A DNA stretch of 64,000 nt from an uncultured Pontibacter sp. (GTDB taxonomy: Bacteria > Bacteroidota > Bacteroidia > Cytophagales > Hymenobacteraceae). Under the pieces are notes generated by a model that worked only from the letters and a program-made list of their open reading frames with translations, did not search any database and was not told the origin of the DNA. The position numbers and the translations under genes were made by a program. Position 1 is the stretch's first letter. Each line of letters starts with the position of its first letter. The stretch is from positions 124,001 to 188,000 of the forward strand of contig NZ_CANLZM010000007.1 of assembly GCF_947495565.1 (NCBI RefSeq), in the 5' to 3' direction. Shown in pieces: positions 46,805 through 56,864 of this stretch.

Positions 46805-48754
46805 ATGCACAACATGCTTCCACTAAAGCCCTTGGCGAAACAACTGCAACAAACCGGTTTGATAGTGCTGCTCCTGCTGCTGCTCAGCGGCTGCGGTGCC
46901 AGCCAGTACCTTAGCAAAGGAGATAAACGTTTCGGGGAGGAGGAGTACGAGCGCGCTCTGGAGTTTTACAAGCAGGCGTTGGGCAAAGCCGGTAACCCGG
47001 GAGAGGTTAACTATAAAATAGCTGAAGCTTACCGACTTTCTAACCGTTTAGCCGAGGCCGAACCATACTATAAAGCTGCTCTGGATGCCAACTACCGCAA
47101 AGAGGATGCATACTTCTATTACCCGCTGGCCCTAAAGGCTAACGGCAAGTATGAGGAGGCGCTGCGCCGTATGGGCGAGTACGTTAAAGTGGCTACCAGC
47201 CCCCAGCTTCGCTCTATGGCAGTGCGTGAACTGGAAAACCTGCAGCAGCTAGACGAGATTATGGGTTTAGGAGAGCGATATAAGGTGCAGAACCTGGAGG
47301 CGCTCAATACAGAAGGCTCTGAATTTGCGCCTTACGTGCTCAACAACGAGCTGGTATTTTCCTCTACACGTGGGCCTGGCAAAGAGTATTTAGGCAACGG
47401 AGAAGGCTTCCTAGACTTATTCTCTACCACCCTGACAGACTCTGCCGCCGAAATGGGAGGTGCCGTGCACAAGTATGAAAGCATTAATAACGAAGAGCTG
47501 CATGAGGCTTTTGCAACATTTGCCAACGATGGCGCTACTATGGTGTTCGCCCGAGGTAACGAAGGCACCAAGAAAGGCCGCCGTAACGTAGATTTGTTTG
47601 TGTCTCAGCGCCGCGCCAACGGCTGGACTGAGCCGAAGCTGCTAAGTATAAACGATCCAGAAGCCTGGGACTCTTCCCCAGCTTTTACTCCAGATGGCAA
47701 AACTTTATACTTCTCATCTAGCCGCAGAGGTGGTTTGGGAGGTACGGATATCTACAAATCGACTTTAGACGATAACGGTCGCTTTACTGCCCCTGAAAAC
47801 CTTGGCCCCAATATTAACACACCCGGTAACGAGAGCTTTGTGTCAGTTGGGCCGGATGGAACGGTATACATTGCTTCTGATGGTTTGCCAGGGCTAGGTA
47901 ACCTCGACCTGTTTCGCATCGAGAACGGGAAGCCGGTGAACATGGGCAGGCCAGTAAACTCGCCGGGCGATGATTTTGGGATGTACTTCGTGAACGAGCA
48001 GTTCGGCTTCTTCTCGTCTAACCGCGAAGGAGGCAAAGGGGGAGACGATTTATACCGCTTCGTGCGCAGCGACCGTAAGCTGGTGAAGTTCTTCGTGGAT
48101 GGCACCTTGTACCAGCTGCGTGAGGGCGCTAAGCAGCGAACCCCGGTGCCAAACAACACTGTAAGGCTGCAGGATGAAGCAGGCAAACAGGTTGCCATGG
48201 CCAGCACTGACGCCGAAGGTAAATTCTCCTTTCCGCTAGATTCTGCCTCTACTTACTCTTTGGTTGCCGAAAAACCAAATTTCTTTACGGCGCGCCAGCG
48301 AATTACGACAGTAGGTAAAATGCCAGCCCAAAGCGAGCTGAAAGACCCGATAAATGAGGTGCGCTTGTCATCTACGCTGGTGCTGAACGAGATCGTGAAG
48401 GAGAAAGCTATCGTGCTGGAGAACATCTTCTACGACTTTGACAAGGCTAACATTAGACTGGACGCTGCTGAGGAACTAGACAAGCTGGTGCAGATACTGG
48501 AAGATAATCCGGGTATTTCCATTGAGCTTAGCTCCCACACCGACGCACGTGGTTCCGATATATATAACCAAGACCTGTCGCAGCGCCGTGCCGAGTCTGC
48601 CGTAGAGTACATCATCTCGAAAGGCATAGACCGCTCACGCATAACAGCCAAAGGCTATGGCGAGAGCCGCCTGGTAGTGAGAAATGCCAAAACCGAAGAG
48701 CAGCATCAGCGCAACCGCCGCACCGAATTTAAAGTGGTACGTATACAGGAGTAA
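46805..48754 (+). CDS. OmpA-family protein with TPR and PD40 (WD40-like) repeats, lipoprotein
   Basis: Lipobox LLLSGCG; PAFTPDGKTLYFSSSRRGGLGGTDIYKS; C-terminal ENIFYDFDKANIRLDAAEELDKL...SSHTDARGSDIYNQDLSQRRAESAVEYI. Confidence 0.93.
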   Translation: MHNMLPLKPLAKQLQQTGLIVLLLLLLSGCGASQYLSKGDKRFGEEEYERALEFYKQALGKAGNPGEVNYKIAEAYRLSNRLAEAEPYYKAALDANYRKEDAYFYYPLALKANGKYEEALRRMGEYVKVATSPQLRSMAVRELENLQQLDEIMGLGERYKVQNLEALNTEGSEFAPYVLNNELVFSSTRGPGKEYLGNGEGFLDLFSTTLTDSAAEMGGAVHKYESINNEELHEAFATFANDGATMVFARGNEGTKKGRRNVDLFVSQRRANGWTEPKLLSINDPEAWDSSPAFTPDGKTLYFSSSRRGGLGGTDIYKSTLDDNGRFTAPENLGPNINTPGNESFVSVGPDGTVYIASDGLPGLGNLDLFRIENGKPVNMGRPVNSPGDDFGMYFVNEQFGFFSSNREGGKGGDDLYRFVRSDRKLVKFFVDGTLYQLREGAKQRTPVPNNTVRLQDEAGKQVAMASTDAEGKFSFPLDSASTYSLVAEKPNFFTARQRITTVGKMPAQSELKDPINEVRLSSTLVLNEIVKEKAIVLENIFYDFDKANIRLDAAEELDKLVQILEDNPGISIELSSHTDARGSDIYNQDLSQRRAESAVEYIISKGIDRSRITAKGYGESRLVVRNAKTEEQHQRNRRTEFKVVRIQE

Positions 48755-48776
48755 TCAGTGTAGCGCTACTACAGCG

Positions 48777-48818
48777 AGAGCCGCATAAGTGTTATACTTG
48801 TGCGGCTCTTTTTTTCTG
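48777..48818 (+). terminator. intrinsic terminator
   Basis: AGAGCCGCATAAGT...ACTTGTGCGGCTCTTTTTTT. Confidence 0.8.
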
Positions 48819-48890
48819 AATCAGATTTAAAGATAGGTAAGGGTAAACAGGACCTGCTCCAACAATACCGGCATCAGCCTAAAGTATAAA

Positions 48891-49445
48891 TTATCTCCCA
48901 AAAGTATACTTCAGGCCGATGCCCAGCGTGCCCATGTTTGATTTGTTAAAGGCATCAAATGTGTGCGTGTTGAGGCGGACCAACGTATGGCGGTAGTCTA
49001 CAGAAACAGCTAGTGGCAACTTCGGGAAAGTATACTCGATGCCGATGGAGGTTAGGAGGGCAGCTTGTATCTCCATGTCTTGTTTCTCATTAAAACTGGT
49101 GCTGCCTACTGCGCCAACACCAAAACCAGCGTAAGGCCTAAAGCGGCTGGAGGTGAGTAGCTGCGGTTGCCACAGGTAATGCAGCGAGGCTTGGTACACC
49201 CCGCGGTTCTGCCACTGCCCCAGCCCCGCCTGCAGTTCCAGCGCCGACTGCGAACCCACGAAGTGCTTCAGGCGGAGCTCAGAAGAAATGCCTGATGGTC
49301 CGCCCCACGTGGCATGGAGGCCAAGGGAGGTTTTGTAAGGTGCAACGGCCTGCGGTTTAGAGGTTGGAACATCTGTTTGGGCCAGCGCAGGAGAGGAAAA
49401 GTAAGAGAGGGCACTCAGCAATGGGAGCAGCAGTTTTGTTTTCAT
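48891..49445 (-). CDS. OmpW/OmpA-like outer membrane beta-barrel protein
   Basis: Signal peptide, ...RFRPYAGFGVGAVGSTSFNEKQ...LGIGLKYTFGR C-terminus. Confidence 0.8.
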   Translation of the reverse strand: MKTKLLLPLLSALSYFSSPALAQTDVPTSKPQAVAPYKTSLGLHATWGGPSGISSELRLKHFVGSQSALELQAGLGQWQNRGVYQASLHYLWQPQLLTSSRFRPYAGFGVGAVGSTSFNEKQDMEIQAALLTSIGIEYTFPKLPLAVSVDYRHTLVRLNTHTFDAFNKSNMGTLGIGLKYTFGR

Positions 49446-49594
49446 AGTTATGTTATTTTATAGTGATACATCTATATAAATGACCCATGCTGCTGCAGAA
49501 CGGTTGCAAATCATCTTTTAAAGTATAAAAATGGCCGCTGCTGTCGCTAATGCCGTTCCCTTTGTTAAATTTGTAGGCAAATCATCCTGAAACT

Positions 49595-50764
49595 ATGGAA
49601 AACAGATATTTGCGTCGCGGCGTATCCGCCTCTAAGGAGGATGTGCACAACGCCATCAAGAACATCGACAAAGGACTATTCCCAAAAGCTTTCTGCAAGA
49701 TCATCCCTGATATTCTGACGGGAGATGAAGACTACTGCGCCATTATGCACGCCGACGGAGCCGGCACCAAATCCTCGCTGGCTTACATGTACTGGAAAGA
49801 GACCGGCGACCTTAGTGTGTGGAAGGGCATTGCCCAGGATGCCGTGGTGATGAACACCGACGACCTGCTGTGCGTGGGCGCCACTGATAAAATCCTGCTT
49901 TCCTCTACCATCGGGCGTAACAAAAACCTGATACCGGGTGAGGTGATTGCGGCCATCATAAACGGTACCGAAGAGGTGCTGCAGATGCTGCGCGACAATG
50001 GTGTAGGTATTTACAGCACCGGCGGCGAAACCGCTGACGTGGGCGACTTGGTACGTACCATAATCGTGGACAGCACCGTAACCGCACGCATGCGCCGCGA
50101 TGATGTCATTTCGAACCACACCATACAGCCCGGCGACGTAATTGTAGGTTTTGCTTCCTATGGGCAGGCCACTTACGAAACAGAGTATAACGGAGGCATG
50201 GGCAGCAATGGCCTTACTTCGGCTCGTCACGATGTGTTCCATAAATACCTGGCGGCATCTTACCCGGAAAGTTATGATCCGGAATTGCCTGCTGACCTAG
50301 TGTACTCTGGGCATAAGCGGCTAACCGATATAGACAAGGAGACAGGCATAGAGGTAGGCAAACTGGTACTTTCGCCAACACGTACTTATGCCCCAATTGT
50401 AATGGAGATTTTAAAACAGCACCGCCCGCACATCCACGGAATGGTGCATTGCAGCGGCGGCGCGCAAACTAAAGTGCTTCATTTCACGGAGAAGGTGCAC
50501 ATTATCAAAGACAACCTGCTGCCGGTGCCACCGCTGTTCCGCATTATTCAGGAGCAGAGCCACACTGATTGGAAGGAGATGTACAAGGTATTCAACATGG
50601 GGCACCGCCTTGAGATCTATCTGCCGGAGGAGCACGCGCAGGGCTTGATTGACATTTCGAATAGCTTTGGCGTGGAGGCCCAAATCATCGGCCGTGTGGA
50701 GAAAAGCAAAACCAATGAGCTGACCATCAAGAGTAAGTATGGAGAGTTTTATTACGAGGGATAA
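49595..50764 (+). CDS. purM: AIR synthase (phosphoribosylformylglycinamidine cyclo-ligase), Bacteroidetes type
   Basis: AIMHADGAGTKSSLAYMYWKETGDLSVWKGIAQDAVVMNTDDLLCVGA; GGETADVGDLVRT; MVHCSGGAQTKVLHF. Confidence 0.92.
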   Translation: MENRYLRRGVSASKEDVHNAIKNIDKGLFPKAFCKIIPDILTGDEDYCAIMHADGAGTKSSLAYMYWKETGDLSVWKGIAQDAVVMNTDDLLCVGATDKILLSSTIGRNKNLIPGEVIAAIINGTEEVLQMLRDNGVGIYSTGGETADVGDLVRTIIVDSTVTARMRRDDVISNHTIQPGDVIVGFASYGQATYETEYNGGMGSNGLTSARHDVFHKYLAASYPESYDPELPADLVYSGHKRLTDIDKETGIEVGKLVLSPTRTYAPIVMEILKQHRPHIHGMVHCSGGAQTKVLHFTEKVHIIKDNLLPVPPLFRIIQEQSHTDWKEMYKVFNMGHRLEIYLPEEHAQGLIDISNSFGVEAQIIGRVEKSKTNELTIKSKYGEFYYEG

Positions 50765-50782
50765 TTATACATTATACTTTAG

Positions 50783-50820
50783 AAAGCGCCACAGGTACAG
50801 CACCTGTGGCGCTTTTTTTT
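50783..50820 (+). terminator. intrinsic terminator of purM
   Basis: AAAGCGCCACAGGT-ACAGC-ACCTGTGGCGCTTTTTTTT. Confidence 0.88.
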
Positions 50821-51026
50821 TGCGGGGCTTTATTTTACAAAAGGCTGAGGAAATGCCATCGGGGAAATGTTTATGATGGTAGTAATGGCACTTTATAAAG
50901 TATGGCAGGATGAAAAATCGACTAAAGCTGATGTGACAAACGGGGTTGAAATTACCTTGTTGTTATACTTTAATATAGGTATGTTTATAAGCGTTAAGTA
51001 TTTATGCTCCTCTCACCATACCTTAA

Positions 51027-51692
51027 ATGAAAACAATTTTTTTGTCTCTTCTTTTGTCTGTTGCCACTCTTGCTGCAATAGCGCAAGTTCAACCTGATTC
51101 GGCTATGATGTCCGCGAAGCGATTTTACGCAGGCTTAGAGTTGAGTAGCATTTCCTATAATATGTGGGACAATATTAAAAAGGTAGGAGGAGGTTTTACC
51201 CCTATTGCTCACGTGCATTTAGGCTACAGGTTAACCAAAATAATGAATATACAGGCTGGGCTGACTTATGGTAGAGAAAAGGAAGACGTACTTTCCGGAA
51301 TTTATTACGGGCAAAATGATACGATCATCAACTACTACAGAAGCAAGAATATTTACGGTGTAGCTATGCCGCTCACAGTGCAGTTTACGCCATTTAACCC
51401 CAACCGGAAGCTTCAACTATATGCCACTGCTTCATTTATACCTGTGATAGGTTCTGTTTGGCACCAATATTCTGAGGAATATGAAGGAAACAGAGTCATA
51501 ACATTTGAAGTTGAAGATTCTGGTATATCTGCTATTGCCACAGCAGGCTTACAGCTGAATTACAGAATCAGCAGCAGGTTAGAAGGCTACGGTAAAGCGA
51601 ACCTGCTTTATAGGAATGTTGGGCAAGAAAGCGCATATGCCCGAACTGCTAAGTCTGTTGCAGTAGGCCTCAACTACAGCTTTAACCTATAA
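51027..51692 (+). CDS. outer membrane beta-barrel protein, paralog 1 of tandem trio
   Basis: Signal peptide; shares FTPFNPNRKLQLYATAS and TAGLQLNYRIS with the next two ORFs. Confidence 0.8.
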   Translation: MKTIFLSLLLSVATLAAIAQVQPDSAMMSAKRFYAGLELSSISYNMWDNIKKVGGGFTPIAHVHLGYRLTKIMNIQAGLTYGREKEDVLSGIYYGQNDTIINYYRSKNIYGVAMPLTVQFTPFNPNRKLQLYATASFIPVIGSVWHQYSEEYEGNRVITFEVEDSGISAIATAGLQLNYRISSRLEGYGKANLLYRNVGQESAYARTAKSVAVGLNYSFNL

Positions 51693-51704
51693 AATAGATT
51701 TAAT

Positions 51705-52379
51705 ATGAAAATAAACTTACTCGCCCTTTTTCTGCTGCTTTCCCCGTTTGCTGTTGTGGCGCAGCAAACTTCTAACCCAGATTCTACAGAAAATAAATTC
51801 TACATCGGGATAGAGTTAAGCAACACACCATACCCGATCATGGGAGAGCTCAAGCATGAGTCCTTCAGCTCTATCATGCCAATTGTACAGGCTAATTTCG
51901 GGTATAGACTAAACAAAAGAACAATCGTACAAGTCGGACTTGGCTATGGTGCCAATGAAATAAACGGACACGGGACAGGCTCTTTACGAGATGGTAAATT
52001 AAGTATGATCCAAGATCATCAACGTATCCGTGGAGTAGTTACTCCCTTAACCTTGAAATGGACACCCTTTAACCCATACAAGAGGCTGCAGTTATATGCG
52101 AACGCCTCGCTTGCTCCTGTATTTGGCCACATGAAGGCAAGAGCTACAGAAACCTATGATGAGGATGTAACTGTTCTGTATGATGACAAATTCTATACGT
52201 TTGATTTGGTCGCCACAGCAGGCTTAACTCTTAACTATAGGCTCAGTAAGCGGATAGACCTTTATGCTGATGGAATCCTGTTTTACAAGAACTTTTTCTT
52301 CGAACCGCGATCAAGCAGTCTTTATGAGAGTAAATCAGTGGGGGTAGGTCTTAACTATAACCTTAACCTGAAGCGGTAA
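51705..52379 (+). CDS. outer membrane beta-barrel protein, paralog 2
   Basis: WTPFNPYKRLQLYANASLAPVFGHMKA; TAGLTLNYRLSKRIDLYADG; VGVGLNYNLNLKR. Confidence 0.8.
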   Translation: MKINLLALFLLLSPFAVVAQQTSNPDSTENKFYIGIELSNTPYPIMGELKHESFSSIMPIVQANFGYRLNKRTIVQVGLGYGANEINGHGTGSLRDGKLSMIQDHQRIRGVVTPLTLKWTPFNPYKRLQLYANASLAPVFGHMKARATETYDEDVTVLYDDKFYTFDLVATAGLTLNYRLSKRIDLYADGILFYKNFFFEPRSSSLYESKSVGVGLNYNLNLKR

Positions 52380-52389
52380 GCCAAGCAAC

Positions 52390-53075
52390 ATGAAAACACT
52401 ATTATTGTCTATCGTCTTTTCTTTATCAGCTTTAGCTGCTGTGGCACAACAGGCTCCCAACCCTGACTCCAACTCCACTAAAGGAAAAACCTTCGTAGGG
52501 GCAAGCATAAGCACCACCGGTTACTATGTTGCGGGAAAAGCTAAGTATAAAGTGATGGCGGGTGTTATGCCGTACTTAAACATACATTATGGATACAGGC
52601 TAAGCAAAAGAGCAACTATACAAGCCGGTTTAGGATACGGTGCCAACGAGGTTACTTCATACGGCACGAGGTTTGTTTTGGCAGATAGCAGTCATTATGA
52701 AACAAGGCAAACTCAAAACATCCGGGCTTAGTAGTACCTTTCACGTTGAAGTTCAACCCATTTAATCCTTATAAAAGGCTTCAGGTATACGCTAACGCTA
52801 CATTGGCTCCTGTGATTGGCCACATCAAAGCAACAGGCACAGAAAGCCTGGAGGGTGAAACGTCAGAAATATATAATGAAGAGCACGCCTCTGTTAATGT
52901 AGTGGCTACAGCAGGCCTTACAGCAAACTATAAGATGAGTGAGTGTTTGGATATTTTTGCGGATGGCATGTTCCTGTACAGAAGCCTGCATAATCGAGGC
53001 GCTCTCCTTCATCACAAGCCAATGTCTGTTGGTGTTGGCCTCAACTACAACCTTAACCTAAAGCGGGAGAAGTAA
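52390..53075 (+). pseudogene. outer membrane beta-barrel protein, paralog 3, frameshifted
   Basis: ORFs 52390..52731 and 52746..53075 together match paralog 2; one extra base at GGG 52724-52726 restores NIRGLVVPFTLKFNPFNPYKRLQVYANATLAPVIGHIKA. Confidence 0.85.
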
Positions 53076-53145
53076 ATCAGCAGCTAAAATCACTCTGGCA
53101 CAATAATTGGCTTCACGCAAGTATAAGCAAAAACCTATGCTTGCC

Positions 53146-53859
53146 ATGAAGAAGTTTTTATTACCGTTTCTGCTTGTGCTGCTGGCACTGCCGGTTTGGG
53201 CGCAAAGCTCTATACTTACTTTCACCGCTGAGCGCGGTGAGTATTTCCAGGTTAGGGTAAATGGGCGCACCATTAATCGCTCGTTTACCAACTATGTGCG
53301 CCTGAACGATGTGCGGCCCGGCGAGCATTACGTTGAGTTGCGAGTAAAGAGTCGCCACGGTATATATAAAATGGGGCAGAAGATGTTTGTGGCGCACGGG
53401 GTGGAGGCAAATTATGGCGTGCGCACCCTAGGGCGGAGCGGCAAAGCCTACCTGAAGCTTCTAAGCGAGGTGCCGCTGCGGCCGGTGGTGCCTGCCCCTC
53501 CGATGCCACGCTACCCGGACCACCGCCGCGATAGAGATTACGATGAGTACCAGGACGGAAGCTGTCGTAATCTGCTTTCGGCCCGTGAGCTGGACCGTGC
53601 CGTGGAGGCCATCCGTAGCCGCGACTTCGAGAGCACAAAGCTAAGTATAGCCCGCGACGCGCTGCGTGGCGGAAGTATTATGGCTGATGACCTGAAGCGC
53701 CTGCTGCTGGAGTTGGAGTATGAAAGTAACCGTGTAGAGTTTGCTAAATACGCTTACGATTACCTCTGCGACCAAGAGCACTTCTACTACATCTACGACC
53801 TGTTCAGGTTCGACAGCAGTGTGCGGGAACTGGAAGAGTATGCCGCGCGGCGGAGATAG
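53146..53859 (+). CDS. DUF4476-containing secreted protein
   Basis: Signal peptide; C-terminal LSARELDRAVEAIRSRDFESTKLSIARDALRGGSIMADDLKRLLLELEYESNRVEFAKYAYDYLCD. Confidence 0.82.
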   Translation: MKKFLLPFLLVLLALPVWAQSSILTFTAERGEYFQVRVNGRTINRSFTNYVRLNDVRPGEHYVELRVKSRHGIYKMGQKMFVAHGVEANYGVRTLGRSGKAYLKLLSEVPLRPVVPAPPMPRYPDHRRDRDYDEYQDGSCRNLLSARELDRAVEAIRSRDFESTKLSIARDALRGGSIMADDLKRLLLELEYESNRVEFAKYAYDYLCDQEHFYYIYDLFRFDSSVRELEEYAARRR

Positions 53860-53907
53860 AAATCAGAGATTAGAATTTAAAGATATTAAAGTTAGACATC
53901 TTAAGAA

Positions 53908-53940
53908 CGGCGCAGGTTATGCTTGCGCCGAGCTTTTTTA
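53908..53940 (+). terminator. intrinsic terminator
   Basis: CGGCGCA-GGTTATGCT-TGCGCCGAGCTTTTTT. Confidence 0.65.
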
Positions 53941-54110
53941 GTCTGTTTTAGCTTCCGCTTATTTTATACTTGCACAAACTGGTTGCTGTAGCAAAAAATC
54001 TCTTCGCTAGCTACGATGAAAGTATTTAGCTGTAAATAAGCTCCTGGCTCTCATAAATAATTGTCTACCTCGGCACTGATTTAGGCTTAAACTCATCTGC
54101 AAAGTATAAA

Positions 54111-54152
54111 ACAAAAAGGCGGGTGCTACCGAAGCAGCACCCGCCTTTTTGT
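54111..54152. terminator. bidirectional terminator
   Basis: ACAAAAAGGCGGGTGCT-ACCGAAGC-AGCACCCGCCTTTTTGT. Confidence 0.85.
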
Positions 54153-54167
54153 TAAATCTACGGTCTG

Positions 54168-54668
54168 CTATCGCAGTCTGTCCACAGATCTCACCAGGTT
54201 CTCATCTCGTCTGATAAAGCGGTTGGCCAGAGAGTTAAGCACCAGCGCCAGCAGCGGCATAAAGAAGCCAGCCTCGTAAGTCCCTTTTTCACCGGCTACA
54301 ATTAAGTCGCTGCCCACAAAATAAGCGTAGTACAGCATGGCTCCCAGAGTTCCCATCAGGATCAGTGTGTTCAGGAGGCCGAGCTTCATCTGGTTCAGGC
54401 GGCTCTTGTACTGAAAGATCTCGTAAACAGCAATAACAGCGGCAGCAATGGCCAACATGCCAATGGCAATAGCGCCCTGCTGCGGAATAGAGCCAGCCGA
54501 GCCAGGCTCACCCTGCTCGTTCAGAAAGTGCGATTTTAAGTTCCAGGCAGTCAGCACTAGTTCCTCTCCTGTAACCGGGTCTGTTTTAGACCAGAGCGGC
54601 AGAAACAACATGGCAATCATGGCGATGGCCAACAAGGCCAGAAATACGGTTTGAATTCTTTGTATCAT
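54168..54668 (-). CDS. DUF4293 family membrane protein
   Basis: MIQRIQTVFLALLAIAMIAMLFLPLWSKTDP; four TM; C-term NSLANRFIRRDENLVRSVDRLR. Confidence 0.85.
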   Translation of the reverse strand: MIQRIQTVFLALLAIAMIAMLFLPLWSKTDPVTGEELVLTAWNLKSHFLNEQGEPGSAGSIPQQGAIAIGMLAIAAAVIAVYEIFQYKSRLNQMKLGLLNTLILMGTLGAMLYYAYFVGSDLIVAGEKGTYEAGFFMPLLALVLNSLANRFIRRDENLVRSVDRLR

Positions 54669-54734
54669 GTGATGGTTAAATTATCTTGCAAAGAGATGCA
54701 AAATTAGACAAAGACCTGTAAAACTAAAATTAAG

Positions 54735-55934
54735 ATGCACACTGCTTATATAGTTGATATACTTAGAACACCTGTGGGTAAGTTTGGCGGCACCCTCAGC
54801 TCCGTGCGCCCAGACGATATGGCAGCACTGGTGATGAAGGAAATCGTGGCCCGTAACCCTAACCTGGACCCAAGCCTGATAGAAGACGTGGTAATGGGCG
54901 CTGCTAACCAAGCCGGCGAAGATAACCGCAACGTGGCCCGCATGGCGCTGCTGCTGGCGGGGCTTCCGCAGGAGATAGGGGGCGTTACCGTAAACCGCCT
55001 CTGTGCCTCCGGCCTGCAAGCTATTATGGATGCCAGCCGCGCCATTACCTGCGGCGACGGAGAAGTTTACCTGGCCGGCGGCGTGGAAAGTATGACCCGC
55101 GCACCATTTGTGATGGCCAAAGCCGAGACTGCCTTCTCACGCACTCCGGAAATATACGATACCACCATTGGCTGGCGCTTTACCAACCCGGCCCTTGCTA
55201 AGCTGCATTACCCGTTTGGCATGGGCGAGACGGCAGAGAATGTGGCCGAGCGCTACGGCATTTCACGTGAAACGCAGGACGAATTTGCGCACCAGTCGCA
55301 GGTAAAGTATAAAGCTGCCGCAGAGGCCGGTAAGTTTAAGGACGAGATCGTGCCGGTGCACATCCCGCAGCGAAAGGGAGATGCTATTGTTTTTGACACC
55401 GATGAGCACCCACGCCTCTCGTCAGTGGAGAAGCTAAACTCACTTAGCCCGGCTTTTAAAAAAGACGGTTCGGTAACGGCAGGTAATTCTTCCGGTATAA
55501 ATGATGGCGCGGCCGTATCTATTATCGTGAGTGGGGAGATGCTGAAGCGCTACAACCTCACGCCGATGGCACGTGTGGTGTCGGCAGCCGTGGCCGGTGT
55601 TGATCCGGCGCACATGGGTATGGGGCCTGTTCCGGCCACCCAAAAAGCCCTGAAGCGCGCTGGCTTAAGTATAAATGATATTGGTTTGGCAGAGATAAAC
55701 GAGGCTTTTGCGGCACAGGCAGTGCCTTGTATGCAGCAGCTGGAAATAAATCCGGATATCGTGAATGTTAATGGTGGCTCCATTGCCATTGGCCATCCGC
55801 TGGGGGCTAGCGGCACCCGTATCTCCGCCACACTGCTGCACGAAATGAAGCGCCGCGACAACGTAAAGTATGGATTGGCTACTATGTGCGTGGGTGTAGG
55901 CCAAGGCGCAGCCATCATCTACGAGAAAGTATAA
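54735..55934 (+). CDS. acetyl-CoA C-acyltransferase (thiolase)
   Basis: VNRLCASGLQAIMDASRAI; GGVESMTRAPFVM; NVNGGSIAIGHPLGASGTRI; MCVGVGQGAAIIYEKV. Confidence 0.95.
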   Translation: MHTAYIVDILRTPVGKFGGTLSSVRPDDMAALVMKEIVARNPNLDPSLIEDVVMGAANQAGEDNRNVARMALLLAGLPQEIGGVTVNRLCASGLQAIMDASRAITCGDGEVYLAGGVESMTRAPFVMAKAETAFSRTPEIYDTTIGWRFTNPALAKLHYPFGMGETAENVAERYGISRETQDEFAHQSQVKYKAAAEAGKFKDEIVPVHIPQRKGDAIVFDTDEHPRLSSVEKLNSLSPAFKKDGSVTAGNSSGINDGAAVSIIVSGEMLKRYNLTPMARVVSAAVAGVDPAHMGMGPVPATQKALKRAGLSINDIGLAEINEAFAAQAVPCMQQLEINPDIVNVNGGSIAIGHPLGASGTRISATLLHEMKRRDNVKYGLATMCVGVGQGAAIIYEKV

Positions 55935-56082
55935 GCTTAGGCCTCGCAACTCCTGCGGGTGTCTGCTGCAAATAGCAAGATCGGCTGCTCATACTTTTGG
56001 GCGGCCGATTTGTTTTAAGATTAGCAAGCGGTCTTCCATTATTTGCTGTATGTCTTTTGTCTCAAAATCATACCTTTGCCTT

Positions 56083-56829
56083 ATGCGGTATTTTTTAGAG
56101 ATAGCTTACGACGGAACCCGATTTCATGGGTGGCAGGTGCAGCCCAACGCCTTGTCGGTGCAGGAGGTGCTGGAAGATAGTTTAAGTAAAGTGCTGCGCG
56201 AGCCAATTAGCAGCACAGGCAGTGGCCGCACCGATACAGGCGTGCACGCCAGCCAGCAGTTTGTGCACTTTAATGCGCAGCAGCCCCTAGACCCGCAGCA
56301 CGTGGTTTACCGCCTCAACCGCCTACTTCCGGAGGATATCTCTGCCATAAATCTATACCCGGTGCAGCCCGATGCGCATGCCCGCTACCATGCCTTTGCC
56401 CGCACGTATCACTACCACATTACGCTCCGCAAAAACCCTTTTAAGCGCTACCATGCCTGGTACCACAGCCGCCCGCTAAATGTGGAAAAAATGAACGAGG
56501 CCGCCGACACCTTGTTAAAGTATGAGGATTTTACGACCTTCAGCAAAGTGAAGGGAGACACCAAGCACTACCGCTGCAACATGTATGAAGCCGCCTGGAA
56601 GCAGGAGGGGGAGGAGCTGCAGTTTACTATTCGGGCCAACCGCTTTTTGCGCGGTATGGTGCGCTTGGTGGTAGGTACGCTGGTAGACGTGGGCCGCGGT
56701 AAGCTAACCGTGCAGGAGTTTGAGCAAGTTATAGCCAGCCAGGATAGGCGCAAGTCCAGCGGGGCGGCGCCATCTGAAGGGCTATACCTGGCTAAAGTAG
56801 AATATCCACCTGAACTATTTATACCTTAA
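56083..56829 (+). CDS. truA: tRNA pseudouridine(38-40) synthase TruA
   Basis: MRYFLEIAYDGTRFHGWQVQPNALSVQEVLEDSLSKVL; GSGRTDTGVHASQQFVHF. Confidence 0.95.
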   Translation: MRYFLEIAYDGTRFHGWQVQPNALSVQEVLEDSLSKVLREPISSTGSGRTDTGVHASQQFVHFNAQQPLDPQHVVYRLNRLLPEDISAINLYPVQPDAHARYHAFARTYHYHITLRKNPFKRYHAWYHSRPLNVEKMNEAADTLLKYEDFTTFSKVKGDTKHYRCNMYEAAWKQEGEELQFTIRANRFLRGMVRLVVGTLVDVGRGKLTVQEFEQVIASQDRRKSSGAAPSEGLYLAKVEYPPELFIP

Positions 56830-56864
56830 AACTAATCAACCTTTAACCCATAACATCTAACCTT

